Of a stretch of DNA of 64,000 nucleotides, positions 1 through 11,554 are shown piece after piece. Position 1 is the stretch's first letter. Every line of letters starts with the position of its first letter. The notes below the pieces were generated by a model. It had not been told where the DNA came from. It was given only the letters and a program-made list of their open reading frames with translations, and made no database searches. The DNA comes from Siphonodentalium dalli (taxonomy: Eukaryota > Mollusca > Scaphopoda > Gadilida > Siphonodentaliidae). The stretch lies in the NCBI GenBank assembly GCA_032622095.1, contig CP136063.1, positions 115,216,723 to 115,280,722 on the forward strand, given 5' to 3'. The translations under genes were made by a program, and so were the position numbers.

Positions 1-215
1 GCAGTTATGGCTTTGTCGTACCTAGATGAGAAATAGACACCAGGTTGTGGGGCAAGTGTAAGCCGCTCTAGTGGATCACCTGTAGTATCATACTTAACAT
101 GGTAGCAGACATAAGACTTGCCATTACTCGGGGCAAGTGTAAGCCGCTCTAGTGGATCACCTGTAGTATCATACTTAACATGGTAGCAGACATAAGACTT
201 GCCATTACTCAACAG
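1..215 (-). CDS. Partial exon of an unrecognised gene, with in-frame 81-bp duplication
   Basis: On the minus strand one frame stays open for about 71 codons from 215 to the window edge while the other two carry stops. It starts after a good acceptor (minus strand ...TTATCCCAG at 216-217) and has no internal start, so it reads as an internal exon entered from higher coordinates and continuing past base 1. The peptide begins LLSNGKSYVCYHVKYDTTGD and later reads APQPGVYFSSRYDKAIT. A 27-residue block (SNGK...LTLAP) appears twice in perfect tandem and stays in frame. I recognise no domain; the composition looks like a beta-rich fold. No partner exon was found upstream. It could instead be a duplicated non-coding segment, but the long open frame beside an acceptor argues for coding. 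Confidence 0.45.
   Translation of the reverse strand, partial: MLSNGKSYVCYHVKYDTTGDPLERLTLAPSNGKSYVCYHVKYDTTGDPLERLTLAPQPGVYFSSRYDKAIT
49..210. repeat. Perfect 81-bp tandem duplication (2 copies)
   Basis: 49-129 and 130-210 are identical over 81 bp, starting GGGGCAAGTGTAAGCC. The length is a multiple of three, so the reading frame of the minus-strand exon is kept. Zero differences between copies means a very recent event, length polymorphism or an assembly artefact. Confidence 0.95.
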
Positions 216-407
216 CTGGGATAACAATGTGAAGTGATTGGGGTCCGTCTGGTATTGTTGATAAGTGCTATATAAGCACTATTATTATTATTATTAACAT
301 TTACCTCACCTGCCCTCCCCCTTCAGCTTAGAAATCAATAGGAATCTATATATTACCAAATTTGAATTCACAGCATGGATAGGGTGGGTGAGGGGAGAGG
401 TTAATTC

Positions 408-545
408 TCTTAAAGGTACTCAATCCGATCAGACGCTCCTAAATTACTATTTCTTTGGCATCAGGGGTAAAAATATATATATAAAAAATATTTGATTCGA
501 GTCGAGGAACCCACCCATCAAAGCTCAGAGTGATCAGATATCAAT
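408..545. repeat. Interspersed repeat (three copies in window)
   Basis: The stretch from TCTTAAAGGTACTCAATCCG to the end of a segment containing GAGTCGAGGAACCCACC recurs in reverse orientation near 25905-26035 and 30685-30795. Each copy shares a 'gcatctttaa' type end and an AT-rich middle of variable length. No coding capacity. The rest of 216-740 shows nothing else apart from a short ATT run near 282-297. Confidence 0.6.
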
Positions 546-744
546 TTTGAAACTATGAGATCCATTGATCTAGAAATTTCAGATGGTATATTCTAAGAGT
601 TGAAGTTAAATAATTGTCCTCAAAATTTTGGGAAGGGTTATCAGCATGGCACCACTGTTATTTCTTCCTTGAAATTATCAGCATAATAAATCTACACCGC
701 ATTAGCATAGACAAAAAAGAGTTATTGTTCTGGAGAAGATGTTT

Positions 745-2750
745 AAATGAAAGTGTCAATGACACTGTAGCTCAACTTGGAAAGGGAATACTCAATTGAG
801 CAATTCGGAATGCGGAAAGTTGAAAGGTCTATTAAGTAATACTAAATTATCAACATGAAAAGATATATATAAAGTAAATTCAAAATGGTTGCTGGCGGCT
901 ATGTTTTCCGATCAAATTCAAAAACATTTGATAGCTTCCATCTAACAGATCTAGATTAAGTGATGATCAAGTTTAGTGATGATCAGATGAGGGAAGTGGA
1001 ATGTAGGGTGTGCCAAAGGATTTAATTATGCAAAGAGTAAAATCCAAGATGGCTGCCAGCAGACATATTTTTGGCTGAACTACCCCAAAATGACTCGTTC
1101 TCATCTACATATCAATGTTAACAGCCATGCAAAATTTCACGAGGATCTGACCAAAGGCATGACCTGTAGCCCGTGCTAACGGATTTAGTCATGCAAAGAG
1201 TAAAATCCAAGATGGCTGCCGGCAGCCATGTTTTATGGCCGAATGACCCCAAAATGAAACGTTCCCATCTGCTTGTCAATATTAACATCCACGATTATCC
1301 CACAAATTTCATGATGATCAGACGAAAACTCTGGTCTGTAGCCCGTGCTAATGGATTGAATTTTGAAATCCAAGATGGCCACTTGCAGCCATCTTTTTTT
1401 GCCGAATGATGCCAAAATGACTTGTACTCATCTACATGTCAATGTCAACAGCCATGACAAATTTCATAATGATCCAACCGAAGCTATGAGGTGTTCCCCA
1501 TACCAAAGGATTTAGTCATGCAAATAGTAAAAGATGGCTGACAGCGGCCATGTTTTTGGCCGAATATCCCCAAAATGACTCGTTCCCATCTACATATCAA
1601 TATTAACATTCACCACAAATTACATAATGATCTGACCAAAGGTAGGACCTGTAGCCCATGCCAAAGGATTTAGTCATGCAAAGAGTAAAATCCAAAATGA
1701 CTTGTTCCCATCTACATGTCAATATTAAAATAAATGACAAATTTCATGATGATCAGACAAACAGTACGGCCTGTAGCCCATGCTAATGGATTGAATCTTG
1801 AAATCCAAGATGGCTGCTGGCAGCAATGTTTTTCGCCGAATGACCCCAAAATTACTCATTCCCATTTACATGTCAATGTTAACATCCATGACAAATTTAA
1901 TGATGATCTGACCAAAGGTACAACGTGTAGCCTGTATCAAAGGATTTAGTCATACAAAGAGTAAAATCCAAGATGGCTGCCAACGGCCATGTTTTAAGGC
2001 CAAATGACCCCAAAATGACTCATTCCCATCAACATGTCAATGTCATCAGCCATGACAAATTTCGTAATGATCCGAACAAAAGTACGACCTGTAGCCCGTG
2101 CCAAAGGATTTAGTCATGCAAAGAGTAAAATCCAAGACGGCTACTGGCGGCTATCTTTTTTTGCCAAATGACCCCAAAATGACTTGTACCCATCTACATG
2201 TCATGTTAACATCCATGACAAATTTCATGATCATCCGACCAAAGGTACGTCTTGTAGCCCGTGCCAAAGGATTTAGTCATGCAAAGAGTAAAATCCAAGA
2301 TAGCTGCTGGCGGCCATGTTTTTTGGTCAAATGACCCCAAAATGACTCTTTCCCATCCACATGTCAATATTAACATCCATGACAAATTTCATGATGACCA
2401 GACAAACAGTATGGCCTGTAGCCTGTGCTAATGGATTGCATTTTGAAATCCAAAATGGCTACCGGTGGCCATGTTTTTTGGCCGAATGACCCCAAAATGA
2501 CTCGGTCCCATCTACATGTCAATGTCAAGAGCCATGACAAATTTCATAATGATCTGACCAAAAGTACGACCTGTACCCCATGCTAATGGAAATTGTTGAC
2601 GGACGTCTCCATGCACACACACTCAACAGATACCAAGCCATGGCAATAGCTCAAACTTTACAAGTAAAGTTGAGCTAAAAATTGTTGGCGGATGGACAAC
2701 GAATGATGACTATAGCTCTACTGGAGACTTTGTCTCAGGGGAGCTAAAAA
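745..2750. repeat. Repeat element containing a ~163-bp satellite array (about 10 units)
   Basis: From about 990 to 2590 a unit recurs about every 163 bp. Its landmarks are AGTCATGCAAAGAGTAAAAT, CCAAGATGGCTGC, CGAATGACCCCAAAATGACT and CATCTACATGTCAATG. Landmark spacings are 163, 176, 150, 160, 122, 153, 163, 164 and 168 bp. The array is bounded on the left by GTCAATGACACTGTAGCTCA (about 750) and on the right by CCATGGCAATAGCTCAAACT and GTTGAGCTAAAAATTG (about 2640-2690). Both flanks recur around a related single-unit copy at 9406-10385, so the array expanded inside a dispersed element. Short ORFs here are repeats read through. Confidence 0.85.
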
Positions 2751-3534
2751 CTGATGATACATGTATAAATGCAGGAGGATTCCTATTAATTTTAGAGAAT
2801 TGTGATCATTTACCAAGGCAACTACTCGTAAATGAGTATTTAGTAAACAAAGGGTTAAACAAACAGGGTGGTTTCTACAAGGGCTTTAGGTTAATTTTGG
2901 GGTGGGTGGTTCTCCCAGTCAGGGAGATATGGGGAGGTGTTCCCACAGAAAAATAAACATCAGCTGGAAATTTATTTTGGAAAGTTATGATTATTGTAAT
3001 AGTTTTATCATTCCAACCAGAATTTAGAATATAAACATAAACATATGTTGTTTTTGACCAAGATTAAAATATTAGCCTACTTTCAGTTAAACTTTTAGAC
3101 TGAAATGATCATCAGTGTAAATTGTCTAACCACAGAGGGTGTCTAATAGGTTGGAATTTTCCAACCAGGTCTAAAATTTGTTGTATCGGTTGGAGAATTG
3201 TAACTCAAGGGGTTGGTGGAAATTAAATTTCTCAGCCCCCCCCCCCCCCCCCAACAAAGACCCTCTGGTTATGTCCCTGCTCCTAGTATAAAATCAAGAC
3301 ACATTGAGCCAGCTGCTGAACTTTGATCTGTTAGTCATCTTATGATTAGACAATATACCAGAATAATATTTTGAAGTGCAGAAAGCTCAAGATATCACAC
3401 AGAAACAAAGAAAGCAAGACAATGACTGCTGAATGAGGCACTTCCCTTCTATTATAGTCTTATAACATCGTAAAGTGTATGGCATAGGGCAACAGCAGTG
3501 TATATTATACACCATATAATAGAAGTGGTAACTC
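2751..3534. other. No gene seen; poly-C run
   Basis: No exon-like frame was found. A homopolymer of 17 C lies at 3236-3252. The rest is unstructured AT-rich sequence. Confidence 0.6.
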
Positions 3535-3784
3535 TTAACCCACCCATGACTGGAGCTTCCTGAAATTTTGCGAAAACCCTGTGCCAATGCATTCTCGTAT
3601 ATATTTGCATCTCCCATAGGGAGCCTCGCATATATAAGAGAATACATTGGTCTAACAATATTTAACTTGACCTTGTAAGCCAGTGTATTCCTTATATAAT
3701 AAGGAGCCTTGCATATATAAGAGAATGCACTGGGACATGATCTTTAATGCAGCACCAGCGCAGCTCCCATCATGAAGGGGTTAA
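3535..3784. mobile_element. Double-hairpin TTAA MITE, copy A
   Basis: About 250 bp bounded by TTAACC and GGGGTTAA. Inner termini read ATGACTGGAGCTTCC and, inverted at the other end, GCGCAGCTCCCATCATGAA. Inside lie two palindromic arms of about 65 bp. Each reads CATTCTC-TATATAT-GC, a CCCATAGGGAGCC centre, then GCATATATAAGAGAATRCA. A spacer with 'taacaatattta..ttgacctt' joins them. The TTAA ends suggest a piggyBac-type non-autonomous element; no coding capacity. Confidence 0.8.
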
Positions 3785-4112
3785 TGGTATGGTGGCTCCC
3801 TAGCTGGGATCCCATGAATGTTTACATTGGCTATATCTGTGGCCTAGCTTGGAATTACGTGTTGAAAAATGTATTACTCAATTTATCCTCCCATTCAGTT
3901 CTAAAATTATACATTGGAATGCTTCATTATTAATTGCTGAGGTATTCTGACAATATAAGGAAATGTCAGACAAGGAGAGAATTGCACAATGGCTTCCATT
4001 CATTCAGTTCCAGTTATAATAGTTGATCTTCACTACAAAATAAATGAAGGGAAAAGGGGTCAGTCCTGATTTTAGGTAAATATTGCAGTTGCTTCAAATT
4101 CACTTATAAAGT

Positions 4113-5051
4113 TACCCTCACACCATAGCGTATGCTGAAACCTATGAGTTGCGTGTAAAAAATATTTGTATACGCACCAAACGCAACTGAAATCAACAAT
4201 TTTGTCGATTCTGTAACCTATTCGACCTATGGGTTGCGTGTGGGTTGCGAACTGAACTTATGATCCCCCAATATCTGCGATCGCCGGCATACGAGTTGCG
4301 TGTGAGTTGCGTGCAGAACTTACGAGTTGCGTTTGAGTTGCGTTCAAAACTTACAAGTTGCGTTTGACCTGCGTGCTAGTTGCGTGGTATTTGCGACCAG
4401 ATTAAACTGATGTCCAATAACAGCAAGAGGTAGCTCCATGTTGTCACCTCGGAGGTCCACCAAAAACTGACACGGATCTATAAAAGGCCCACTATTTATA
4501 CCATTTCTCAACACGCATGTAGTACGCAACTAACACGCAACTAATATGTTGGATACGCAGGGCATAGGTTGGGGATACGCTGGGAATAAGCACAATAGGT
4601 TGGGGGTACGCTACACACGCAACAGGATCACAACAGGCACGCAACACGATCGCAAAATGATCGCAACAGGGACGCAACACGATCGCAACAGGTACGCAAC
4701 ACATTCGCAACATGTATGGTACCAAAACCTGGCCAGATACCTCAAATTTGGACCTGCGATCACCTGCGTTCATAACTTATGAGTTGCGTACCTGTTGCGA
4801 TCGTGTTGCATGCTTAGCGTACCTGTTGCGTCCCTGTTGCGTATAAATTGATCGCAGGCATTCGCAGAGAATTATTGAACATGTTCAAAATTTCGAACTT
4901 ACTCTGCGTGTGTCTGCAATCACCTGCGTGCTTGTTGTGTACTTCAAACCTATAAAACTTATTAGTTGCGTGTGAGTTGCGTTCGGAACTTATGACCACT
5001 ATTTTTTATTTGCAACCATACGCAAATGGTGATCGCTATGGTGTGAGGGTA
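4113..5051. mobile_element. Non-autonomous TIR element packed with TTGCG/CGCAA motifs
   Basis: Perfect 18-bp terminal inverted repeats TACCCTCACACCATAGCG lie at 4113-4130 and, reversed, at 5034-5051. The 939-bp interior holds dozens of copies of GTTGCGT or its complement ACGCAAC, spaced about 10-20 bp. TTGCG lies on the plus strand in the left third, CGCAA in the middle (4510-4710) and TTGCG again on the right. A clear target-site duplication was not resolved. The ORFs at 4344-4999 are by-products of the motif repetition. Superfamily not assigned. Confidence 0.8.
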
Positions 5052-7139
5052 GCTTAAGTTCTGATTGAAAAAATTGAGCATCAATCTATAGGGTTGGAGG
5101 ATTTAAGCAATAACTCAAACAAAAAAGAAGACCCCGAAGTGTGACATATACAAACAATATATATCTCTTGCTGGAAAAACTAACAACAGAAATTTCAATG
5201 AAACTCTTTATGAAGATACGTTTGCATTATTATTCCTGAGAAAATAGCAGAGTAACATCTGCTGTGATACATATTCACTTACAAGTGTTTTATAAGATAT
5301 GCTTACAATCAAAATATTTCTAAGAATAATAACATTTACTGTCCCAATTCATGGAAAACAAAAAGAAAAGAAATTACTTTCTAATGACATAACCTTGTGA
5401 TCATCACAAAAAGTTCCAGGAAGAGATATATCATCTTTAGATATGTTGCAGTTGACTCCGAAAAAGACAGAACACACAGATGATGTGAAACATGTAACGT
5501 CATCTTTAAGGACCTTAAAGATGCACGGGTGTGTGAAACTAATAAGTTAGTACTCAGGAGCTATGGCAACTGGAGGAATGTAGCATTCTTCTAACATCAC
5601 CGAAAATCTCCACCAAATCGACCGTTACACACCAGAGAAAACATCGTCTGAACTACGCTCAATTGTAAATATTTACATCTTGATTCTGGACACAACTATC
5701 TGCGATAAACAAATGCAAATGATTTCGCCACTGAGAGTCACTGCATTTAATTAATATATAGGAATGCTGATGTGTGTTGTCAATTTGGATATACCATTTG
5801 TAAAAAAATAACTACTTTGAGCAAGATTATTCTCTATTTCTATTTTATCACCCCACCAGAGTGTTTCACATCACATTAAGTCAATAGGTTTGGCCAGCTT
5901 CGAGGGAACAAATATAAAGAAATCAACACATTATTTAAATATTTATTAAAATATCAATTGCACATGTGTGACTATACATTTGAATATTAAAAAAATTGCA
6001 TTTAGTGTATTTTCTTCAGTAAAATAATTCTATAAAAATATTACTGTCCTGTGTGCAAAAAATCCATAAAATATATAATCTGGAAGAAGTAAGGAAAATA
6101 TCAATGTCTATGGTAAAATTTAATCAGGAAGAATAGTGTAAGACACAAGGGTGTCAACCAATATCATCAAAATAACACTTACAGATGTATTCAGGTCTCC
6201 AGACCAATTATTATTAAAACTAATTCATTTCTTATTAAAGGCCCACTTAATTTTCGAGTCACTGATTTTGTTTTTTATAGTGCCTTGATATACGGTTTTA
6301 ATAAACAATCTATGCCATAAAATATGATTAAAATACTATAATTCATCACCGGTACCGGTACGTTCTGTTTACGATAGAATAGCTTCTAGAATACGGTTGC
6401 TATACCCGACTAGCTGTGTCTATTATGTGGTAGGCCTATCTATAGGGGTGATATACAGGCAAATGTAGTTGGTAAAATATGGTTATTGAATTCTGACAAA
6501 ATATGTATTCATTCAAAATAGGGATAACGCCGCCATTTAGTAGAGCTGGGGCAGTATATAATTATATACATGTATGCCTATACCCCCACAACAATAAAAC
6601 ATCTGATCATCTAGATTGGGTATTTATATAACTATCCCCGATGAAAATCATGCGAAGATGATAGCGCCATGTTTGGACATCATGTACATTGATGTCAAAA
6701 TAGGCGCCAATTTTTGTACAGCAGAATAGCCTGTGAGGCTATTCTACCATAAACGCAAGAATAGCCTTTCCATAAAATAATACATTTGGAACTAAAAGTG
6801 CCACCTAAAAGACTATCTTGTTCGATCTTGAATTTTCTGTCAATTTCTTTCATTTAATTTGGATGTTTTAGATGGGACAGCAATAAATATAAGTTTTCAA
6901 TAACAAAATTACTTTCTTTTGTATTTATATGTCTAGTTTATATGTCATATTCGTTTTCAACAATTTAGTGAAACAAAGCAAAGAGTGATGTCAAATCAAA
7001 TTTTGCATGTTGTTATAACTGGAGGTCTGTAACCGTGAATACATCTTTAAAGTTTTCTTTAAAAAATATTACCTTTTGTCTACATTACCTATACAAACAG
7101 TGTCATTCCAAGTATCAATCTCAAAGGTTCAATCTTTTG
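5052..7139. other. No gene or defined repeat seen
   Basis: AT-rich sequence with scattered simple runs. No exon with convincing splice sites and no strong inverted or tandem repeat was recognised. A short GGTACCGGTACG stretch lies near 6351. Confidence 0.5.
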
Positions 7140-8290
7140 ATGATATATAGAGGATCTACAACAAGTCCCAAGTGGAATTTACAAAATGAGTCCAGTAAAT
7201 TAGGTTTGAACCGAGCCTTTGGATTCTTTTTGTAAACTGCGCTATAAACTGGGGGTGAGTTGTAGATTCCATTTATTACATGAACCAAAACCTCAATAAA
7301 ACATACTTAAATTAACAAATGGCACGTGAAACTAATATCGGGTTATATTATATATAAGACCTGCGATGACGTTTTACGCAACAATTTGTTGTTTGCCCGC
7401 ATTAAAAAAAATAGTCCCAGATAAAAGTCTTGTTGACGTATTTAATGAATTAACTTTTCAAACTCTTCATTCATAAGAATTTGTTGGAAAATTATTGGAA
7501 GCCATAGTCTTCCCTCCACTGAATAAATGACGACAAAACACCTTTTGCATACTAGCCGTACGAGCGGTTTCTAGTTTATTTGATCACATACATGTATCAT
7601 ATACAGACAAGACCTGACCACCAGCAATTTGACATATAAATCCCCAGTTGCGACAGCAGATACGCCGGACAGAAAAAAACGCCTTCCAATTTGTTTTATG
7701 TTTTTTAAAGGCGGAAATCTGTGAACCAACCCAACGAGTGCGAACTCTGTCTACAGGGAAGGCGGTGGTTCTCACCTTTTACATTACACGGTATATATTC
7801 TAGAAATGTTCTATGTCTGAACTCAAACATTCATACTTAGCCACAGATTTTCATAAGTTAATTTCGAACGAAATTATAAAACCGTTAACATGAATATATT
7901 GTAAAATATTTCTTATTTTAGAAACTTGATGACCGGACCGTCGTTCGCTAGAAAGTGACGATCTCGCATTGAACACGTGACATGCAAAATCAGAAACTCA
8001 TCTCTGATTGGCCCTCACTGTCACGTGTTCAGTAAACAACTTTACTATCCCCGCCCATTTATTAACCCGTATCGTTCAAGACAAATGTTTTTCGCTATAC
8101 TGCGAAACTCAAAAAACTATTATTATTTTGAGACATAGCAAACGGAATGTAAACATACAACAAACTGGAAGTCAAAGGTCACCTGGCACTATTACCTGTT
8201 ATGCAACGACCATTGCATATCACAATTTATAGAATGGGTTTATTGAATGAATAAGGGTAGGATCATGTAATAAATAGACTCCCAACATGA
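7140..8290. repeat. Dispersed repeat shared with 48245-48740
   Basis: Landmarks AGGATCTACAA, GTCCAGTRAATTAGGT, GAGCCTTTGG, TTGTAGATTC, TTTATTACATGA, ATAGTCCCAGATAAA and AAGTCAAAGGTCACCTGGCA occur in the same order in both copies. The copy here carries about 600 bp (roughly 7505-8108) absent from the other, either an insertion here or a deletion there. Within it lie inverted TGAACACGTGAC (about 7971) and GTCACGTGTTCA (about 8020). The right end (AGGATCATGTAATAAATA, about 8257) is inverted relative to TATTTATTACATGATCCT-type sequence on the left, suggesting a TIR element. It also matches the start of the 50745-51450 repeat. Confidence 0.65.
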
Positions 8291-9405
8291 TACATGAGAC
8301 AACAAAAATCATTGGCACAAAATACACATACAAAACAACATTGTAATTCATTGAATGCCTGATGCTAAAACATATATTCTGATTGGTCGAGAACAGCCAA
8401 CTTTAGTTTTCAAGTTAAATAGGACCAGCCTAAGTTAAATATATACCCATAAATAAATAGTGGGTCTGATTACTTGTTGCAGACTTTCTATTTCCAAAAA
8501 GCGAGATTGCATGTCAGTAGGACCAATCAGAACTATCTGTTAGTAGCGACAAGATAAAAGTTTCCAATTGAAGCGATTAACATAACATGATGTGACATAA
8601 TTTGGGGGAAGCCTGCTTCCAGGAAATGACATTTCAATGAGACTACGATAAACTCTGCGTCAGTATGGCTCTGAGTGCATGTTTACACAGACTGCTCGCA
8701 GAGTGTAATTGAGTACAACAAAAATTATTATATTTTAGATACAGCCGACATCAACTGTTTGTGAGCTGTTTTCATGCTCAAATCCCCAAATATCATACTC
8801 AATCAATAGAGTATAGTTATCTATCTTCTAAGTATCAAATGAACGATTCCAAAATCTAGTAGAAAATTTGGACATCTTTTCTTTCTTGACACTTGATGAA
8901 ACAGTGATGAAATTTTGACCCACCTCACCACTATAATATTGGTTCATGCCAGTGACAATTTATAGTAACCATGCAAACACTATTTAATTGTGTTCTATCA
9001 GCATCATAATTATTCATTATTAAGTATGGATTAGTGCTAATTAGATAGGAATTGTCTGAAATCATTGCTCCGATATAAATGTAGGAATCTGTTGAGAAGT
9101 TACTGAATAAACTATCATTGAGGTGTGGCTTAGTTAAGTTTCATCCCCATAGACTCTCACTTACATTAAATGGGGTCGAGTCGCTCTATAATAATCGTTT
9201 ACAATTAACATTTTACTCAATTGCACAAACGTCTTTCCGAATCGTTGACAGCAACTCAACTCTAGATAAGTTTAGCCAAATATACATCCATATCATAACA
9301 TAATCCACAATCAATGTTTAGTACATTAGTTATACATATGTGACCCGCCATATTAAAACCAGTTGTAAGTCGGATTTTCTAATACTGAGTAAATACATAA
9401 AATAT
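8291..9405. other. No gene seen
   Basis: AT-rich sequence. I found no exon, repeat unit or palindrome I could support. Confidence 0.5.
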
Positions 9406-10385
9406 ATTAATGAAAGTGTCAATGACACTGTAGGTCAACTTGGGGAGGAGTTAATTTTTTGCTGAGCAATGAAAATAATGATAAAGAAGTCATGCCGAAG
9501 ATCCATATAAAGTTTGATCATAATCAGATGAGGATATGGTCTGTAGGGAATGTCGTCGTCATTCGCATTCGGCTGATTAAACTATTGTCTTATACTCGAT
9601 GGTAATATTATGCCGACATCATAAATACGTGCTATATAATGTCGCCTTTACTTTGCATTGTTACAATGACTACATGCGTCCATAATCCAAATGGACAAAG
9701 GGAGGATTAACTGTTAAAACAGCCTCAATGAAAAATTTACAGAACATCGCTTTTTTTCCGACACACAATTTAACCACGGTCGATTAGCTGTTTGTTGAAA
9801 GTTGGATTATAACAGAAAGATGGGATTACCGTTTTGTGAAAACTAAAGAAGATTACATATAACTGTTGACATAACACTGCTGACTGCGCTACATATAAAT
9901 AATTGATATATTTCTTGTTTTGGTTTCCCATATTATTGTCTGTAATTCGGCACACGTAACGAATAACCCACGTTCGATGATGTGTTTTGACTAGATAGTT
10001 CACATCCCATAATTGAAAACTCACTTGCCAAAATTTTTGCCAAATGAAAATATTTTTTACCAAATGAAAATATTTTTTGCCATTGGCAAATTTGGCAAGC
10101 AGCAGCGCGAACCCTGTCTGGCCAAAAATACGGGCTGTATGGTGTGCCGATGGATTCAAATTTAAAATCCAAGATGGCTGCTGGCAGCAATGTTTTTCAT
10201 TGAAATTTGGAAAAATTCAATAGCTCCCATCTATAGGCGACCTTTAAGCTGCATATGAAGATTGCTGAAGATCGGACAAGGAATTTGGCCTGTAGGGCAT
10301 GCCAAAGGAAATTGTTGATGACCGGATGGATGCCAACCCATGGCAACAGCTCAAACTTTCAGTTGGAAAGTTGAGCTAAAAATGC
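9406..10385. repeat. Second copy of the 163-bp-satellite element, interrupted
   Basis: The left part (GAAAGTGTCAATGACACTGT at 9411) and the right part (CAAGATGGCTGCTGGCAGCA near 10170, then CCATGGCAACAGCTCAAACT and GTTGAGCTAAAAA) match the flanks of the 745-2750 element. Only about one satellite unit remains. About 590 bp of unrelated sequence (roughly 9550-10140) splits it after GTCTGTAGGGAATG. The insert includes a doubled AAATGAAAATATTTTTTRCCA segment near 10042-10080. Confidence 0.65.
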
Positions 10386-10855
10386 AAAAAATCCGAAAAA
10401 TTATGATTTTTGGTTTTGACACAATTGTATATAGTTCTACTGTATCAATATAAACAAGCATAAAGTGAAGTTTGTGTCTATTTTTGTAATTTGGACATAT
10501 ATTGGTGTATAATTATTCAGAATTTAGCTAATTTGATTGTCTTTAAATGCGATTATCTCTGGAATCGGTTCATTATATTCAAAATCCTATGGACTTTGGA
10601 CCTTAAGTGTGTGGCCTATTTTAAAGTCTTATCACACTCTATAGCATGCAACACATAACTCAAATAAAATATTTTTTGACTTACGACTGGTTTTGATATG
10701 ACTGGTCATATATAGTGTAATTTAATTATAGAATGTTTGATAGATGCATAGCAGGGTATTGTGATGAAATCAATAGCAATAACATGGAATGATTGTTTAT
10801 GTTTTGAGTTCGCAAGCTCATGTATGCATTCAATTCAACCTCTTATTGGTCAAAT

Positions 10856-11050
10856 ATGTTTCGCGCGATCGTTCTGTTTATAACGTTTGTTGTCACGCAC
10901 ACCTATGGGGAATTCAAAGGTTTTCCAGCTGAATGCAGAATTTCTCAACCATGCATAAACAGACACATGGAATGTGTGATAAATTATAAATGTAGTTTTT
11001 TTGTGAGAATGAAGAATCATTTCACATATAAATTTTGGAGCATGAAATAA
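10856..11050 (+). CDS. Possible small secreted protein or first exon (64 codons)
   Basis: From ATG 10856 the frame gives MFRAIVLFITFVVTHTYGEF, a hydrophobic stretch with a cleavage-like HTYG site. A short cysteine-bearing region follows (AECRISQPC, then MECVINYKC), and the frame stops at TAA 11048-11050. Cys spacing resembles small EGF/EB-like modules, but the tail after KCSFF is unconvincing. The real exon could end earlier with a splice I cannot place. No homolog is recognised. A chance ORF is quite possible. Confidence 0.25.
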   Translation: MFRAIVLFITFVVTHTYGEFKGFPAECRISQPCINRHMECVINYKCSFFVRMKNHFTYKFWSMK

Positions 11051-11394
11051 TAGAGTGTCTGCATACTGCTTGTAGTTGTTGATCACACAAATGATTCCTT
11101 GCTGACTATCACAACATTTTGCATGGACCACAGATGCCACTCCCGCTATGTATACAGTGTAGAGAGAAGCAATGTCACTATTATAAATGGCTAAATACCA
11201 TTGTAAAGCAACCTCGACTAAGACTTGTCCTGATTGGTCAGTATTCTGTGTTCCCATGGATTTGTGACATCATTTCATGACAAAAATCTACAATAAGCCA
11301 TAAAATATGGTATAATCAGCACTTTGGTGCCGATATCCTTGACCTAATAGAATTGGCATTATTTAAACCACAGGTGAATTGGTAAATACCATCC

Positions 11395-11554
11395 TAGGCT
11401 AAAGGAAAATACATAGAATGACTAGCATACCCACTTGGCTATAGGAAAATACATAGAATGGCTTGCATACCCACTTGGCTATAGGAAAATACATAGAATG
11501 GCTAGCATACCCACTTGGCTATAGGAAAATACATAGAATGGCTTGCATACCCAC
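11395..11554. repeat. 40-bp minisatellite, 4 copies
   Basis: The unit CTATAGGAAAATACATAGAA plus TGGCTWGCATACCCACTTGG repeats with a period of exactly 40 bp (ATAGGAAAAT at 11441, 11481 and 11521, with a diverged first unit from 11395). Only single-base differences separate the units. Confidence 0.9.

Noticed and set aside
1173-2334. Several ORFs of 70-78 codons on both strands
   Set aside because: They are 163-bp satellite units read in different frames.
4344-4999. ORFs of 60-93 codons in the TTGCG region
   Set aside because: They arise on both strands from the reiterated GTTGCGT motif and have no conserved sequence.
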